This document shows, one piece after another, positions 1 through 5,949 of a stretch of DNA of 9,801 nucleotides; positions within the stretch are counted from its first letter, which is position 1, and every line of letters begins with the position of its first letter. The DNA is from an uncultured Phycisphaerales bacterium (GTDB lineage: Bacteria; Planctomycetota; Phycisphaerae; WQYP01): assembly GCA_903868035.1 (NCBI GenBank), contig CAIPTQ010000270.1, positions 1-9,801 on the forward strand, read 5' to 3'. The position numbers and the translations under genes are program-made. The notes under the pieces were generated by a model, which saw only the letters and a list, made by a program, of their open reading frames with translations, had not been told where the DNA came from and searched no databases.

Positions 1-1179
1 ATCCCGCGCCCGGTAAAACGGGGCGAACTCGGTGACCTGCTCGTTGCCGGCGCCAATGCCCACCACCTTCTGAATGTTGAACACCTCAAAATCGAGCGGG
101 CGCGTGCGGTCGGGGATCACCTGGAACTCGGAGGCCTTCTCGGTCAGGTGGATGCGGTCGGCATTGGCGGGGAAGAGGTTCACGGCCGGGGCGCAGAAGA
201 GCGCAAAGTTATTCGCCTCGAGGATGTTCTCCAGGTGCAGGTCCACCTGGTTGAGCAGCAGGATGAGATCGAGCTGGGTTTCCGGGCCGCGCTTGAAGGC
301 CTTCTGCAGGCCCTCCTTGCCGCCGACATCAAAAAGGTAGAACCGCTGGGGGAAGGCGAAATATTCCTGGAGGAGGCGGTAGCCCTGGAAGCTGCGCGGG
401 CCGTAGGGGAGCAGGGCCTCGTCATCTTCGAAGCCGAGCATGGTGACGGGGGTGTTGGGCCCCTGGGCGGTCTGGCCGGTGCCGATGATCTCGCGCCATT
501 TGGCGGGGCGCGCGGTGGGCTGGATGACCGCGCCTACGGTGTGGCCGATGATCTGTTCGTAGAGCCGGGCCTGCACATCCTGGGTGCCGTTGAGGTAGAT
601 CGGGAGGCGGTCGAGGGCGATCTGGTTGAACTTGAGGCCGGCGGTGGTCTGGAGGCGGAGGCGGATGCCGGCCTTGACGCCGCTGGCGCTCAGGACGTTC
701 TGGGGGATTTCGAGGGAGGCCAGCTCGCGGGTGTAGTATTTGGCCTCGGTGATCTTGAGGGGCCAGAGGGTGACGTCGTGGCCGGTGGTGTAGACGCAGG
801 CGGTCTGGTCGCCCTTGCCGATGAGGGAGCGCACCTGGGTGAGGCGCGGAATCTTGTAGCCCTGGGCGAGGCCGGGCTGATCCAGGAGGGGCTGGAACTG
901 GAGCATGACCATGGAGGGCGTGGGGGAGAGATAATGCGGATAGACGGTCTCAAGGAGGGATTGGGTGAAGCGGGGGAACTCGGCATCGAGCTTGAGGTGG
1001 ACGCGCGCCGTGAGGAAGGCGAAGCCCTCCAGGAGGCGCTCGACGAAAGGGTCGGCGCAGTTCATCCCTTCCATGCCGAGGCGGCCGGCGATGCGCGGGA
1101 ACTCGCGGGCGAACTCCACCCCCATGTTGCGCAGGTGCTGCAACTCCAGGTCGTAATAGCGCAGCAGTCGCCTATCCAT
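1..1179 (-). CDS. tssF: T6SS baseplate subunit TssF (ImpG/VasA family), C-terminus cut by window edge
   Basis: TssF is a structural subunit of the T6SS baseplate; with TssG, TssE and TssK it forms the wedge on which the Hcp tube and TssBC sheath are assembled, on the cytoplasmic face of the inner membrane. The visible 393 codons are open to the left edge with no stop. The family is usually about 600 residues, so roughly two thirds are seen. Family hallmarks are the N-terminal YYDLELQHLR (residues 8-17), the FAREFPRIAGRL stretch (23-34), NCADPFVERLLEGFAFLTAR (40-59) and a later CAPAVNLF...ADRIHL segment (about 330-345) followed by PDRTRPLDFEVF. The start is ATG at 1177-1179, with AAGGA at 1188-1192, 8 nt away. 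It overlaps the tssE stop by 8 nt, which suggests translational coupling. No frameshift or missing block was seen. tssG is expected next, beyond the edge. Confidence 0.96.
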   Translation of the reverse strand, partial: MDRRLLRYYDLELQHLRNMGVEFAREFPRIAGRLGMEGMNCADPFVERLLEGFAFLTARVHLKLDAEFPRFTQSLLETVYPHYLSPTPSMVMLQFQPLLDQPGLAQGYKIPRLTQVRSLIGKGDQTACVYTTGHDVTLWPLKITEAKYYTRELASLEIPQNVLSASGVKAGIRLRLQTTAGLKFNQIALDRLPIYLNGTQDVQARLYEQIIGHTVGAVIQPTARPAKWREIIGTGQTAQGPNTPVTMLGFEDDEALLPYGPRSFQGYRLLQEYFAFPQRFYLFDVGGKEGLQKAFKRGPETQLDLILLLNQVDLHLENILEANNFALFCAPAVNLFPANADRIHLTEKASEFQVIPDRTRPLDFEVFNIQKVVGIGAGNEQVTEFAPFYRARD

Positions 1180-1675
1180 TGGGACGGTCCTTCACATCAA
1201 TCTGACCGGTCTCCAGGTCCACCGAGGTTTTCAGATACAGCGATTCGGGCAGGGGGTTGGCGATGACCTGCCCGCGAATCTCCAGCGCCAGGGTGTTGGG
1301 TCCGACGTCCTCCTCGGACAACATATGCACCGACACGGTGCGTTTTTCGAGGCGCGGCTCGAAGTTCTGGATCGCCCGGAGGATGTCGCGTTCCAGGGCG
1401 GTGGCCCCGACGCCGGAGGCCGTCGTGCCGGTGAGGTCGGGCACGCCGAAGTTGAGCACGGAGGAGGCGACATTGGGGAAATCGGCGATGCCCTCGCTGG
1501 CGATGGGGGCGGGGGTGTTGAGCAGGCGCGCCAAGTCCCGCAGGAGGGCGGTCTTAAGCTGCTGGGGCGACATGACGCTTTTTTCCCGGGATTCCTTGAG
1601 GGCGCCGGGCGTGTCATCCGTCAGCCGATCCAGCAGAAACGGCTGCAACCGGTCGCGCGGATTCAGGTCGGCCAT
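1172..1675 (-). CDS. tssE: T6SS baseplate subunit TssE (gp25-like)
   Basis: TssE resembles the phage T4 gp25 baseplate protein; it sits in the baseplate and helps start sheath polymerisation. The 167-residue protein begins MADLNPRDRLQPFLLDRL, a typical TssE opening that aligns with the family's N-terminal part. The gp25-like core covers about residues 40-150 and includes the conserved segment around residues 92-115 with FEPRL at 105-109, whose E-P-R is the family signature. The start ATG at 1673-1675 is chosen because family similarity begins there, because GGAGGG lies 5 nt upstream, and because it is separated from the tagJ stop by one base (TGA-C-ATG). The same frame stays open far upstream inside tagJ, but that extension is low-complexity Arg/Pro/Ser and is not real. 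The 3' end overlaps tssF by 8 nt. The length is normal for the family. Confidence 0.95.
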   Translation of the reverse strand: MADLNPRDRLQPFLLDRLTDDTPGALKESREKSVMSPQQLKTALLRDLARLLNTPAPIASEGIADFPNVASSVLNFGVPDLTGTTASGVGATALERDILRAIQNFEPRLEKRTVSVHMLSEEDVGPNTLALEIRGQVIANPLPESLYLKTSVDLETGQIDVKDRPNG

Positions 1676-1676
1676 G

Positions 1677-2504
1677 TCAGCCCTCCGCAGTCTGGGCCGC
1701 CGGGGCCGGCGCCGGGGCGGCGGTGTTGAGCGTGATCGTCCGCACCTCCAGCAGCGGCACTTCCGCGGCGTCGGTCGCCAGCAGGCGCTGGCCCACGCCC
1801 ACGGTGATGTCCCCCCGCTCGACCCAGTCGGTCTTGCGCGCCAGGAGCGCCGGGCCGTCGCCGGTCTTCTCGGTGCCCGGATAGCGCACGGGCAGCAGGG
1901 CCACCTTTTGTGCCCCCGCCGACAGCGTGAGAACCGCCGGGAGCCACACGAGGTCGCGCAGGTCCGACGGGGGATCGATGGTGATCTGCTTAATGCGGCT
2001 GAAGGGCACCCAATAATATTTGCCATCGACGATGGCTTCGAGCATGGGGCCGAAGCGCTGGTCGGCGTCGGCGATCCATTCAAAGGGCTTGCCGTTGATG
2101 GCGCCGCCGGTCGCGGGCGCCGCGTCAAAGGCTTTCTGACGGAGTTCGGTGGCGGCGGCATACTGGCCGTCGGCGAAATGCTTGTTGGCCTGCACGAGCG
2201 TGCCGATCCATTCCTCCGGCTCGCCGAGGAGCAGGGGCGTGCGGGTGCCGGCGAAGATGTCGGCCCGCAGGTTTTCCGCCGCGAGCGCCGGGCCGCAGAC
2301 CTGGGCCATGAGCAGGGTCTTGGGATCCTGGTCGTTGCAGACCTGGAGCTGGTTGGCGGCGCGTTCCCACTGGCCCATGACGGCGAGCAGTTGAAACAGG
2401 AAGACGCGGAGCTTGCCGTCGTTGGGCGCGGCGCGCACCTCATTGGTCAGGGCCGCCAGGGCCTCTTCGACTTTGCCTTGCTGGAGCAGTTCCTTGGCGG
2501 TCAT
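1677..2504 (-). CDS. tagJ: T6SS accessory protein TagJ (ImpE/SciE family)
   Basis: TagJ (HsiE1 in Pseudomonas aeruginosa) is an accessory cytoplasmic protein found only in some T6SS subtypes. It binds the sheath protein TssB and is proposed to assist or tune ClpV-dependent disassembly of contracted sheaths. The 275-residue protein has an N-terminal TPR-like helical part (about residues 1-130, including KLRVFLFQLLAVMGQWERA at 31-49). The diagnostic ImpE core follows: GEPEEWI (94-100), AFDAAPATGG (125-134), FEWIADADQRFGPMLEAI (141-158), YYWVPFSRI (163-171) and DLRDLVW (181-187). The C-terminus ends in a Pro/Ala-rich tail (263-270) with no evident function. The ATG has AAGGA at 2510-2514, 5 nt upstream. 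It lies 26 nt after the second hcp and 1 nt before tssE, so it is almost certainly co-transcribed with both. Its place between hcp and tssE is the one I recall for the H1-T6SS locus. Confidence 0.95.
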   Translation of the reverse strand: MTAKELLQQGKVEEALAALTNEVRAAPNDGKLRVFLFQLLAVMGQWERAANQLQVCNDQDPKTLLMAQVCGPALAAENLRADIFAGTRTPLLLGEPEEWIGTLVQANKHFADGQYAAATELRQKAFDAAPATGGAINGKPFEWIADADQRFGPMLEAIVDGKYYWVPFSRIKQITIDPPSDLRDLVWLPAVLTLSAGAQKVALLPVRYPGTEKTGDGPALLARKTDWVERGDITVGVGQRLLATDAAEVPLLEVRTITLNTAAPAPAPAAQTAEG

Positions 2505-2530
2505 CGTATTCCTTTCGTGGCATGCGGGGA

Positions 2531-3034
2531 TCAGGTCAGGGTCGGCTTGGACATGGTGTTGGCGCCCGAATCATAAAAAGCCGTCAGCGCCGTGGCAAAC
2601 GAACCATCCTGCTTCTGCTGGCGATAGGCGACCTCGATACCCGCGTAGGAAATCTTGATCGTGTCGTTGGTTTCCTCTTTCTCGCCGATCATCTTGAAGG
2701 AGACCAGCTTGGCGTCATGAAAACGCCATTGCAGATAGGTTTGTTCCTTGCCTTTGCCGCCGGCCTTGCGGCAGGTCAGCGTCGCGGTCTTGATGACGTC
2801 GTTGCTGCAGAGGGTGTGGAACAGGGGCGTGGTGGCGGTGCTGCTGGGAAACTCGAACTCCGCGTGTTCGAGCTGCACCCGCCCGGTGGACTGGTTGTCA
2901 AAATCGGTCGGCGCGGCCAGACCGATGGTGAATTTCGTCACATCGATCTGGTCGGGGCAGGCCTCCGAGAGGGTCTCGCCCTTGACCTTGCCCCCCTTTT
3001 TGGTAACGATTTCCAGGTAGAAATCAGCCGGCAT
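2531..3034 (-). CDS. hcp: Hcp-family T6SS tube protein, second paralogue
   Basis: Hcp (TssD) forms hexameric rings that stack into the inner tube expelled by sheath contraction; rings can also carry small effectors in their lumen. This 167-residue protein matches the family in length and layout. It opens with FYLEIVTKKGGKVKGE (residues 5-20), then has a beta-rich core, the ATLTCRKAGG motif (84-93), LQWRFHDAKLVSF (101-113), ISYAGIEVAY (128-137) and the C-terminal QKQDGS element (140-145). It is clearly related to the neighbouring 3146-3652 product but diverged along its whole length, and it lacks that protein's glycine-rich loop and Cys/His cluster. It has no C-terminal extension, so it is not an effector-fused 'evolved' Hcp. 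The ATG at 3032-3034 has AAGGA at 3044-3048, 9 nt upstream. A 111-nt gap with a strong hairpin separates it from the first hcp. Whether it builds its own tube, mixes with the first Hcp or carries a distinct cargo cannot be told from sequence. Confidence 0.93.
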   Translation of the reverse strand: MPADFYLEIVTKKGGKVKGETLSEACPDQIDVTKFTIGLAAPTDFDNQSTGRVQLEHAEFEFPSSTATTPLFHTLCSNDVIKTATLTCRKAGGKGKEQTYLQWRFHDAKLVSFKMIGEKEETNDTIKISYAGIEVAYRQQKQDGSFATALTAFYDSGANTMSKPTLT

Positions 3035-3084
3035 GGCGCACCATCCTTCACTACGCGGTGTGGGTTACGGCGTGTCCCGAAAGA

Positions 3085-3119
3085 CCGTTGACCGTACACG
3101 GGGAGTGTACGGTCAACGG
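3085..3119 (-). promoter_or_regulatory. Perfect 15-bp inverted repeat (stem-loop) between the two hcp genes
   Basis: The arms at 3085-3099 and 3105-3119 are exact reverse complements (15 of 15 bp) around a 5-nt spacer. In the transcript this makes a long stem with a UCCCC loop, 26 nt past the stop codon of the first hcp. The bases following it in the transcript are UCUUUCGG, too short and broken a U-run for a confident intrinsic terminator. The likely role is a partial terminator or a 3'-end stabiliser that lets the first hcp accumulate more transcript than the genes after it. A DNA-level operator dyad or a dispersed palindromic repeat is also possible. The rest of the 111-nt gap holds only the second hcp's ribosome binding site. 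Confidence 0.75.
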
Positions 3120-3145
3120 GGCATTGACTTCGACGCGCGGGAGGC

Positions 3146-3652
3146 TTAGCTGCCGCCCCAGACCTTGTTGAGCTTGACATCCCAACCGCCCTTGAGGGCC
3201 GAGTCGAGCGAACCATCCGACTTCTGCGGCTTGTATTCGCAATAGATCCCGGTGTAAGCGAAGGCGATCTTTTCGACGATGTCATCGCTGCACGTGAGTT
3301 CGAACTTGGTGATCACCAGTTCCTTGAACTTCCAGACGTAGTAGTCCTGCGGGGTGCCGCCGGCCTTGCGGATGTAGAGCGTGGCGCTCTTGCAGTGGTG
3401 GCCATCGCAGCAGTGCTGGAAGAGGATGGGCGAGGCGGTCGAGTTGCTGACTTCAAATTCAAAATGCTTTCCGATGGCCTTGCCGGCGCCGAGGCCCGTG
3501 CCAATGGACGCGCTGGCGGCCATTTCCACGCCGAAGCTGAAATTCTGAATTTGAATCAGAGCGGCATGCTTGTCGTCCTTGGACTCGCCTTTGATGTCGC
3601 CGGACTGGTCCGTGATGAGGAGGAATGCGTCTACGTTACTGACGATGGCCAT
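3146..3652 (-). CDS. hcp: Hcp-family T6SS tube protein, first paralogue
   Basis: This is the tube-forming Hcp/TssD protein in the usual place after tssC. The 168 residues show the family pattern: DAFLLITDQSGDIKGES (8-24), FSFGVEM (38-44), KHFEFEVSNSTASP (62-75), ATLYIRKAGG (90-99), a YYVWKFKELVITKF strand pair (104-117), FAYTGIYCEY (131-140) and KPQKSDGS (141-148). A Gly/Ala/Ser-rich loop (about 45-61) fits the variable loop seen in this family. Unusual is the dense Cys/His cluster at 80-87 (HCCDGHHC), plus C121 and C138. The ATG at 3650-3652 has AAGGAG at 3660-3665, 7 nt upstream. An in-frame extension of 12 residues upstream is possible but begins before this ribosome binding site and adds no family sequence. 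The gene is separated from tssC by 132 nt and from the second hcp by 111 nt, both holding hairpins, which suggests its mRNA level is set separately. Confidence 0.95.
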   Translation of the reverse strand: MAIVSNVDAFLLITDQSGDIKGESKDDKHAALIQIQNFSFGVEMAASASIGTGLGAGKAIGKHFEFEVSNSTASPILFQHCCDGHHCKSATLYIRKAGGTPQDYYVWKFKELVITKFELTCSDDIVEKIAFAYTGIYCEYKPQKSDGSLDSALKGGWDVKLNKVWGGS

Positions 3653-3724
3653 GAGTGATCTCCTTGAGATGGTTTTTTGTAAGCCCACAACACGTGAGCT
3701 TGATTTTAGCGGGTTCCGGGGTTC

Positions 3725-3761
3725 GTTCGTGCCGGGATACCTGAATAAGCGGCAGACGAAC
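3725..3761 (-). promoter_or_regulatory. Stem-loop between tssC and the first hcp
   Basis: In the 132-nt gap, arms 3725-3734 and 3750-3761 pair over two 5-bp blocks with a 2-nt bulge around a 15-nt loop. An outer GGGG/CCCC pairing (3718-3721 with 3767-3770) could extend it. No U-run follows in the transcript, so it does not look like an intrinsic terminator; it may be an mRNA processing or stability element upstream of hcp. Closer to hcp, a TAAAAT (minus strand, 3703-3708) resembles a -10 box but has no convincing -35 partner, so a separate hcp promoter is not supported. Confidence 0.4.
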
Positions 3762-3784
3762 GCCGTCCCCGCAACGGATTTTCA

Positions 3785-5275
3785 TCAGCCGGCCTTGGCC
3801 GACGGCAGCTTGGACACCAGCCGCAACGATACGGTTAAACCTTCGAGTTGATAGTGGGGCCGGAGGAAAAACTTGCTTGAGTAATACCCGGGATTCCCTT
3901 CGACTTCCTCGACCTTGATTTCGGCGGAGGCCAGCGGGCGGCGGGCCTTGGCTTCGTCGGAGGCGCGGGCGGGGTCCGGCTCGACATACTGGCTGATCCA
4001 TGTGTTGAGGTATTTCTCCATGTCGCCGCGTTCCTTGAACGTCCCGATCTGGTCGCGCACCATGCACTTGAGATAGTGGGCGAAACGGCACGTCGCAAAC
4101 AGATAAGGCAAGCGGGCCGCGAGGTTCGCATTCGCGGTGGCGTCCGGATCGGAGTATTCCTGGGGCTTCTGCAGGGACTGCGCGCCGATGAACACCGCCA
4201 TATCCGTGCCTTTGCGATGCAGCAGGGGCATCAGGCCGTTCTTGGCCAGTTCCGCCTCGCGGCGGTCGGTGATGGCGATTTCGGTCGGGCACTTCATGTC
4301 CACGCCGCCGTCGTCGGTCGGGAACGTGTGGCAGGGGAGGCCTTCGACAACGCCGCCGGATTCCACGCCACGGATGCGGGTACACCAGCCGTACATTTTG
4401 TAGGAGCGGTTGACGTTCACCGCCATTGCGAAGGCTGCGTTGGTCCACACGTATTTGTTGTGGTCGGCATTGCCGGTGTCTTCTTCAAACGCGAAATCCT
4501 CGACCGGGTTGGTCTTGGAGCCGTAAGGAATACGGGCCAGATAGCGCGGCATGGCCAGGCCGATGTAGCGGGAATCTTCCGATTCGCGCAGGCTGCGCCA
4601 GGGGGCGTAGTCGGGCGTCTGGAAGATTTTGGTCAGATCGCGCGGATCGGACAGTTCGCGCCAGGAATCCATGTTCATCAGCTTAGGCGCGGCGCCCGAG
4701 ATGAAGGGCGCGTGGGCGGCCGCGGCGATCTGGGCGATGCCTTGGAGGATTTCGACGTCCGGCGCGGTGTGGTCGAACGAGAAGTCGCCCACGAGGCAGC
4801 CGAAAGGTTCGCCGCCGATCGTGCCGAATTCAGATTCGTAGATCTGCTTGAAGAGCGGGCTTTGGTCCCAGGCGACGCCCTTGAACTTCTTGAGCGTCTT
4901 GCTGACGTCCTTTTTGGAGATGTTCATGACGCGAATCTTGAGCGTTTCGTCGGTCTCAGTGTTGTTGATCAGGTAGTTGAGCCCGCGCCAGGTGCCTTCG
5001 AGGGTGCGGAAGGCCTCATGGTGAAGAATCTCATTGACCTGCTCGGTGAGCTTGGCGTCAATGGCGGCGATGATCGCCTGGATGGTTTTGATCGCGTCAT
5101 CCGACACCAGGGTCGTGCTGGCCAGGGCCTGCTCGGCCAGGGTGCGCACGGCGTTCTTGATGTCCTCGCGGGCGCCGTCGCCCTGCGGCTTGAAATCCCG
5201 TTCGAGGAGTTTTTCAAACTCGCTGATTTCCTCGGTTGCGCCCTGCGGCGCCTCCTGTTTGGCTTGTTCTGACAT
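3785..5275 (-). CDS. tssC: T6SS contractile sheath large subunit TssC (VipB/EvpB family)
   Basis: TssC pairs with TssB to build the cytoplasmic contractile sheath around the Hcp tube. At 496 residues it has the normal length. Recognisable blocks are the N-terminal helical part with EAFRTLEGTWRGLNYLINNT (87-106), PFGCLVGDFSFDH (157-169), AHAPFISGAAP (187-197), the WRSLRESEDSRYIGLAMPRYLARIPYG region (226-252), WTNAAFAMAVNVNRSY (277-292), CPTEIAITDRREAELAKNG (329-347), the ARLPYLFATCRFAHYLK region (387-403) and the C-terminal FFLRPHYQLEGLTVSLRLVSKLP (469-491), the end that usually closes this family. ATG is at 5273-5275, 3 nt after the tssB stop, with AAGGAG (5284-5289) placed inside the end of tssB, so translation is likely coupled to give balanced TssB and TssC. 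No lesion was seen. Confidence 0.98.
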   Translation of the reverse strand: MSEQAKQEAPQGATEEISEFEKLLERDFKPQGDGAREDIKNAVRTLAEQALASTTLVSDDAIKTIQAIIAAIDAKLTEQVNEILHHEAFRTLEGTWRGLNYLINNTETDETLKIRVMNISKKDVSKTLKKFKGVAWDQSPLFKQIYESEFGTIGGEPFGCLVGDFSFDHTAPDVEILQGIAQIAAAAHAPFISGAAPKLMNMDSWRELSDPRDLTKIFQTPDYAPWRSLRESEDSRYIGLAMPRYLARIPYGSKTNPVEDFAFEEDTGNADHNKYVWTNAAFAMAVNVNRSYKMYGWCTRIRGVESGGVVEGLPCHTFPTDDGGVDMKCPTEIAITDRREAELAKNGLMPLLHRKGTDMAVFIGAQSLQKPQEYSDPDATANANLAARLPYLFATCRFAHYLKCMVRDQIGTFKERGDMEKYLNTWISQYVEPDPARASDEAKARRPLASAEIKVEEVEGNPGYYSSKFFLRPHYQLEGLTVSLRLVSKLPSAKAG

Positions 5276-5278
5276 GTG

Positions 5279-5779
5279 TTATGCTCCTTGCTTGGGGGTG
5301 GAAGCCAGGGCTTGCAGCATCGTGGGATCCTGCAGCGCCTTGGCGATCAAATCTTCCGCTTTGGCCTTGCCGTCCATATAGGTCAGCAGGTTTGACAATT
5401 GCGTTCGGGCTTCGAGCAGTTTGCGCAGGGGTTCGACCTTCCGGGCCACGGCGGCCGGGGAGAAATCATCCATGCTCTCAAAGGTGATTTCGACGGGGAG
5501 GTTGCCCTGGCCGGTGAGCTTGTTGGGCACCTGGAAGGCGACGCGCGGCTTCATGCTCTTGAGGCGGTCGTCGAAGTTGTCGGCGTCGATCTCGAGGAAC
5601 TTCCGCTGCTCCACGCCGGGCAGGGGCTCCTTGGGATTCCCCGACAGGTCCGCCATGACGCCCATGACGAAGGGGAGGTTGATTTTCTTCTGCGCGCCGT
5701 AGATTTCCACATCGTACTCGATTTGCACGCGTGGCGCTCGGTTGCGCGCAATGAACTTTTGACTGCTGGCTTTAGCCAT
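5279..5779 (-). CDS. tssB: T6SS contractile sheath small subunit TssB (VipA/ImpB family)
   Basis: TssB is the small sheath subunit. It forms an intertwined heterodimer with TssC, and in systems with TagJ it is also TagJ's binding partner. The 166-residue protein shows RVQIEYDVE (17-25), the diagnostic LPFVMGVMADLSG (35-47), the RKFLEIDADNFDDRLKSMKPR region (59-79), LPVEITFESMDDFSP (94-108) and a helical C-terminus with RKLLEARTQLSNLLTYMDG (119-137). The start at ATG 5777-5779 is supported by family similarity and by AAGGAG at 5785-5790, 5 nt upstream; an upstream in-frame ATG 11 codons earlier has no family sequence. It is the first gene after a 170-nt gap with promoter-like signals, so it probably opens a transcription unit that runs at least to tssF. 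Confidence 0.98.
   Translation of the reverse strand: MAKASSQKFIARNRAPRVQIEYDVEIYGAQKKINLPFVMGVMADLSGNPKEPLPGVEQRKFLEIDADNFDDRLKSMKPRVAFQVPNKLTGQGNLPVEITFESMDDFSPAAVARKVEPLRKLLEARTQLSNLLTYMDGKAKAEDLIAKALQDPTMLQALASTPKQGA
5284..5289 (-). promoter_or_regulatory. Ribosome binding site of tssC, inside tssB
   Basis: AAGGAG on the minus strand, 8 nt before the tssC ATG, overlaps the last sense codons of tssB. Ribosomes finishing tssB would uncover or feed this site, consistent with coupled, near-equal synthesis of the two sheath subunits. Confidence 0.8.
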
Positions 5780-5823
5780 AACGGCTCCTTGTAAAAAAAC
5801 TCTGCGACCCATTAACGGAAATG

Positions 5824-5841
5824 CATGTGCGGTGGCACATG
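5824..5841. promoter_or_regulatory. 7-bp dyad in the tssB leader
   Basis: CATGTGC (5824-5830) and GCACATG (5835-5841) are exact reverse complements with a 4-nt spacer. The dyad lies just downstream of where the predicted tssB promoter would start transcription, a usual position for a repressor operator. It could instead be a short hairpin in the 5' untranslated region. No regulator is recognised from the sequence. Confidence 0.4.
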
Positions 5842-5854
5842 GTTGTACGTGGCT

Positions 5855-5883
5855 ATTCTAGTTACGGTTTCCCACTTGAGCAA
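5855..5883 (-). promoter_or_regulatory. Candidate sigma70-type promoter for tssB
   Basis: On the minus strand TTGCTC (5878-5883) and TAGAAT (5855-5860, five of six to TATAAT) are spaced by exactly 17 nt, about 75 nt before the tssB start. The -35 box is weak, matching TTGACA only in part, as is common for activator-dependent promoters. Direct repeats flank the -35 box (see 5868-5897). This is inference from motif and position only. Confidence 0.45.
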
Positions 5884-5897
5884 CGAGAATTTCCCAC
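5868..5897 (-). repeat. Pair of GTGGGAAA direct repeats around the -35 region of tssB
   Basis: GTGGGAAA occurs twice on the minus strand, at 5890-5897 and 5868-5875, with start-to-start distance 22 nt, about two turns of the DNA helix. One copy lies 6 nt upstream of the putative -35 box, the other lies in the -35/-10 spacer. Helically phased direct repeats of this size are a common form of binding site for tandem-binding regulators such as response regulators. The binding factor is unknown. Confidence 0.4.
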
Positions 5898-5906
5898 ACA
5901 TTTTTT

Positions 5907-5944
5907 AATGGCGGCTCCGCCGGCCATTTCGGACGAAACCGTCC
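5907..5944 (-). promoter_or_regulatory. Two adjacent short hairpins just after tssA
   Basis: Right after the tssA stop, the transcript can form GGACG-GUUU-CGUCC (5931-5944) and then a 9-bp GC-rich stem with one bulged base and a 3-nt loop (5907-5928). The second stem is followed by A residues, not U residues, so neither is a standard intrinsic terminator. They may protect the tssA 3' end or mark the end of a transcription unit. The GC-rich stem has the look of a dispersed palindromic repeat, which cannot be judged from one copy. Confidence 0.4.
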
Positions 5945-5949
5945 ACTAT

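Noticed and set aside
148..1266. 372-codon plus-strand open frame
   Set aside because: Antisense to tssF, whose minus-strand translation matches the family throughout; the plus-strand product is a Gly/Glu/Ala/Leu-rich shadow.
1172..2443. 423-codon minus-strand frame as one protein
   Set aside because: Only the last 167 codons are TssE; the upstream part is an out-of-frame reading of tagJ, rich in Arg, Pro and Ser.
1257..2576. 439-codon plus-strand open frame
   Set aside because: Antisense to tssE and tagJ, both unmistakable on the minus strand; the product resembles no family and spans two genes.
3703..3708. TAAAAT as -10 box of a separate hcp promoter
   Set aside because: No acceptable -35 sequence at 16-18 nt and no extended -10.
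4076..5272. 398-codon plus-strand open frame
   Set aside because: Antisense shadow of tssC caused by GC-rich third codon positions.
5833..5848. TGGCAC followed by TTGT as a sigma54 promoter
   Set aside because: It is on the plus strand pointing away from tssB, lacks the GC of the -12 box and has the wrong spacing.
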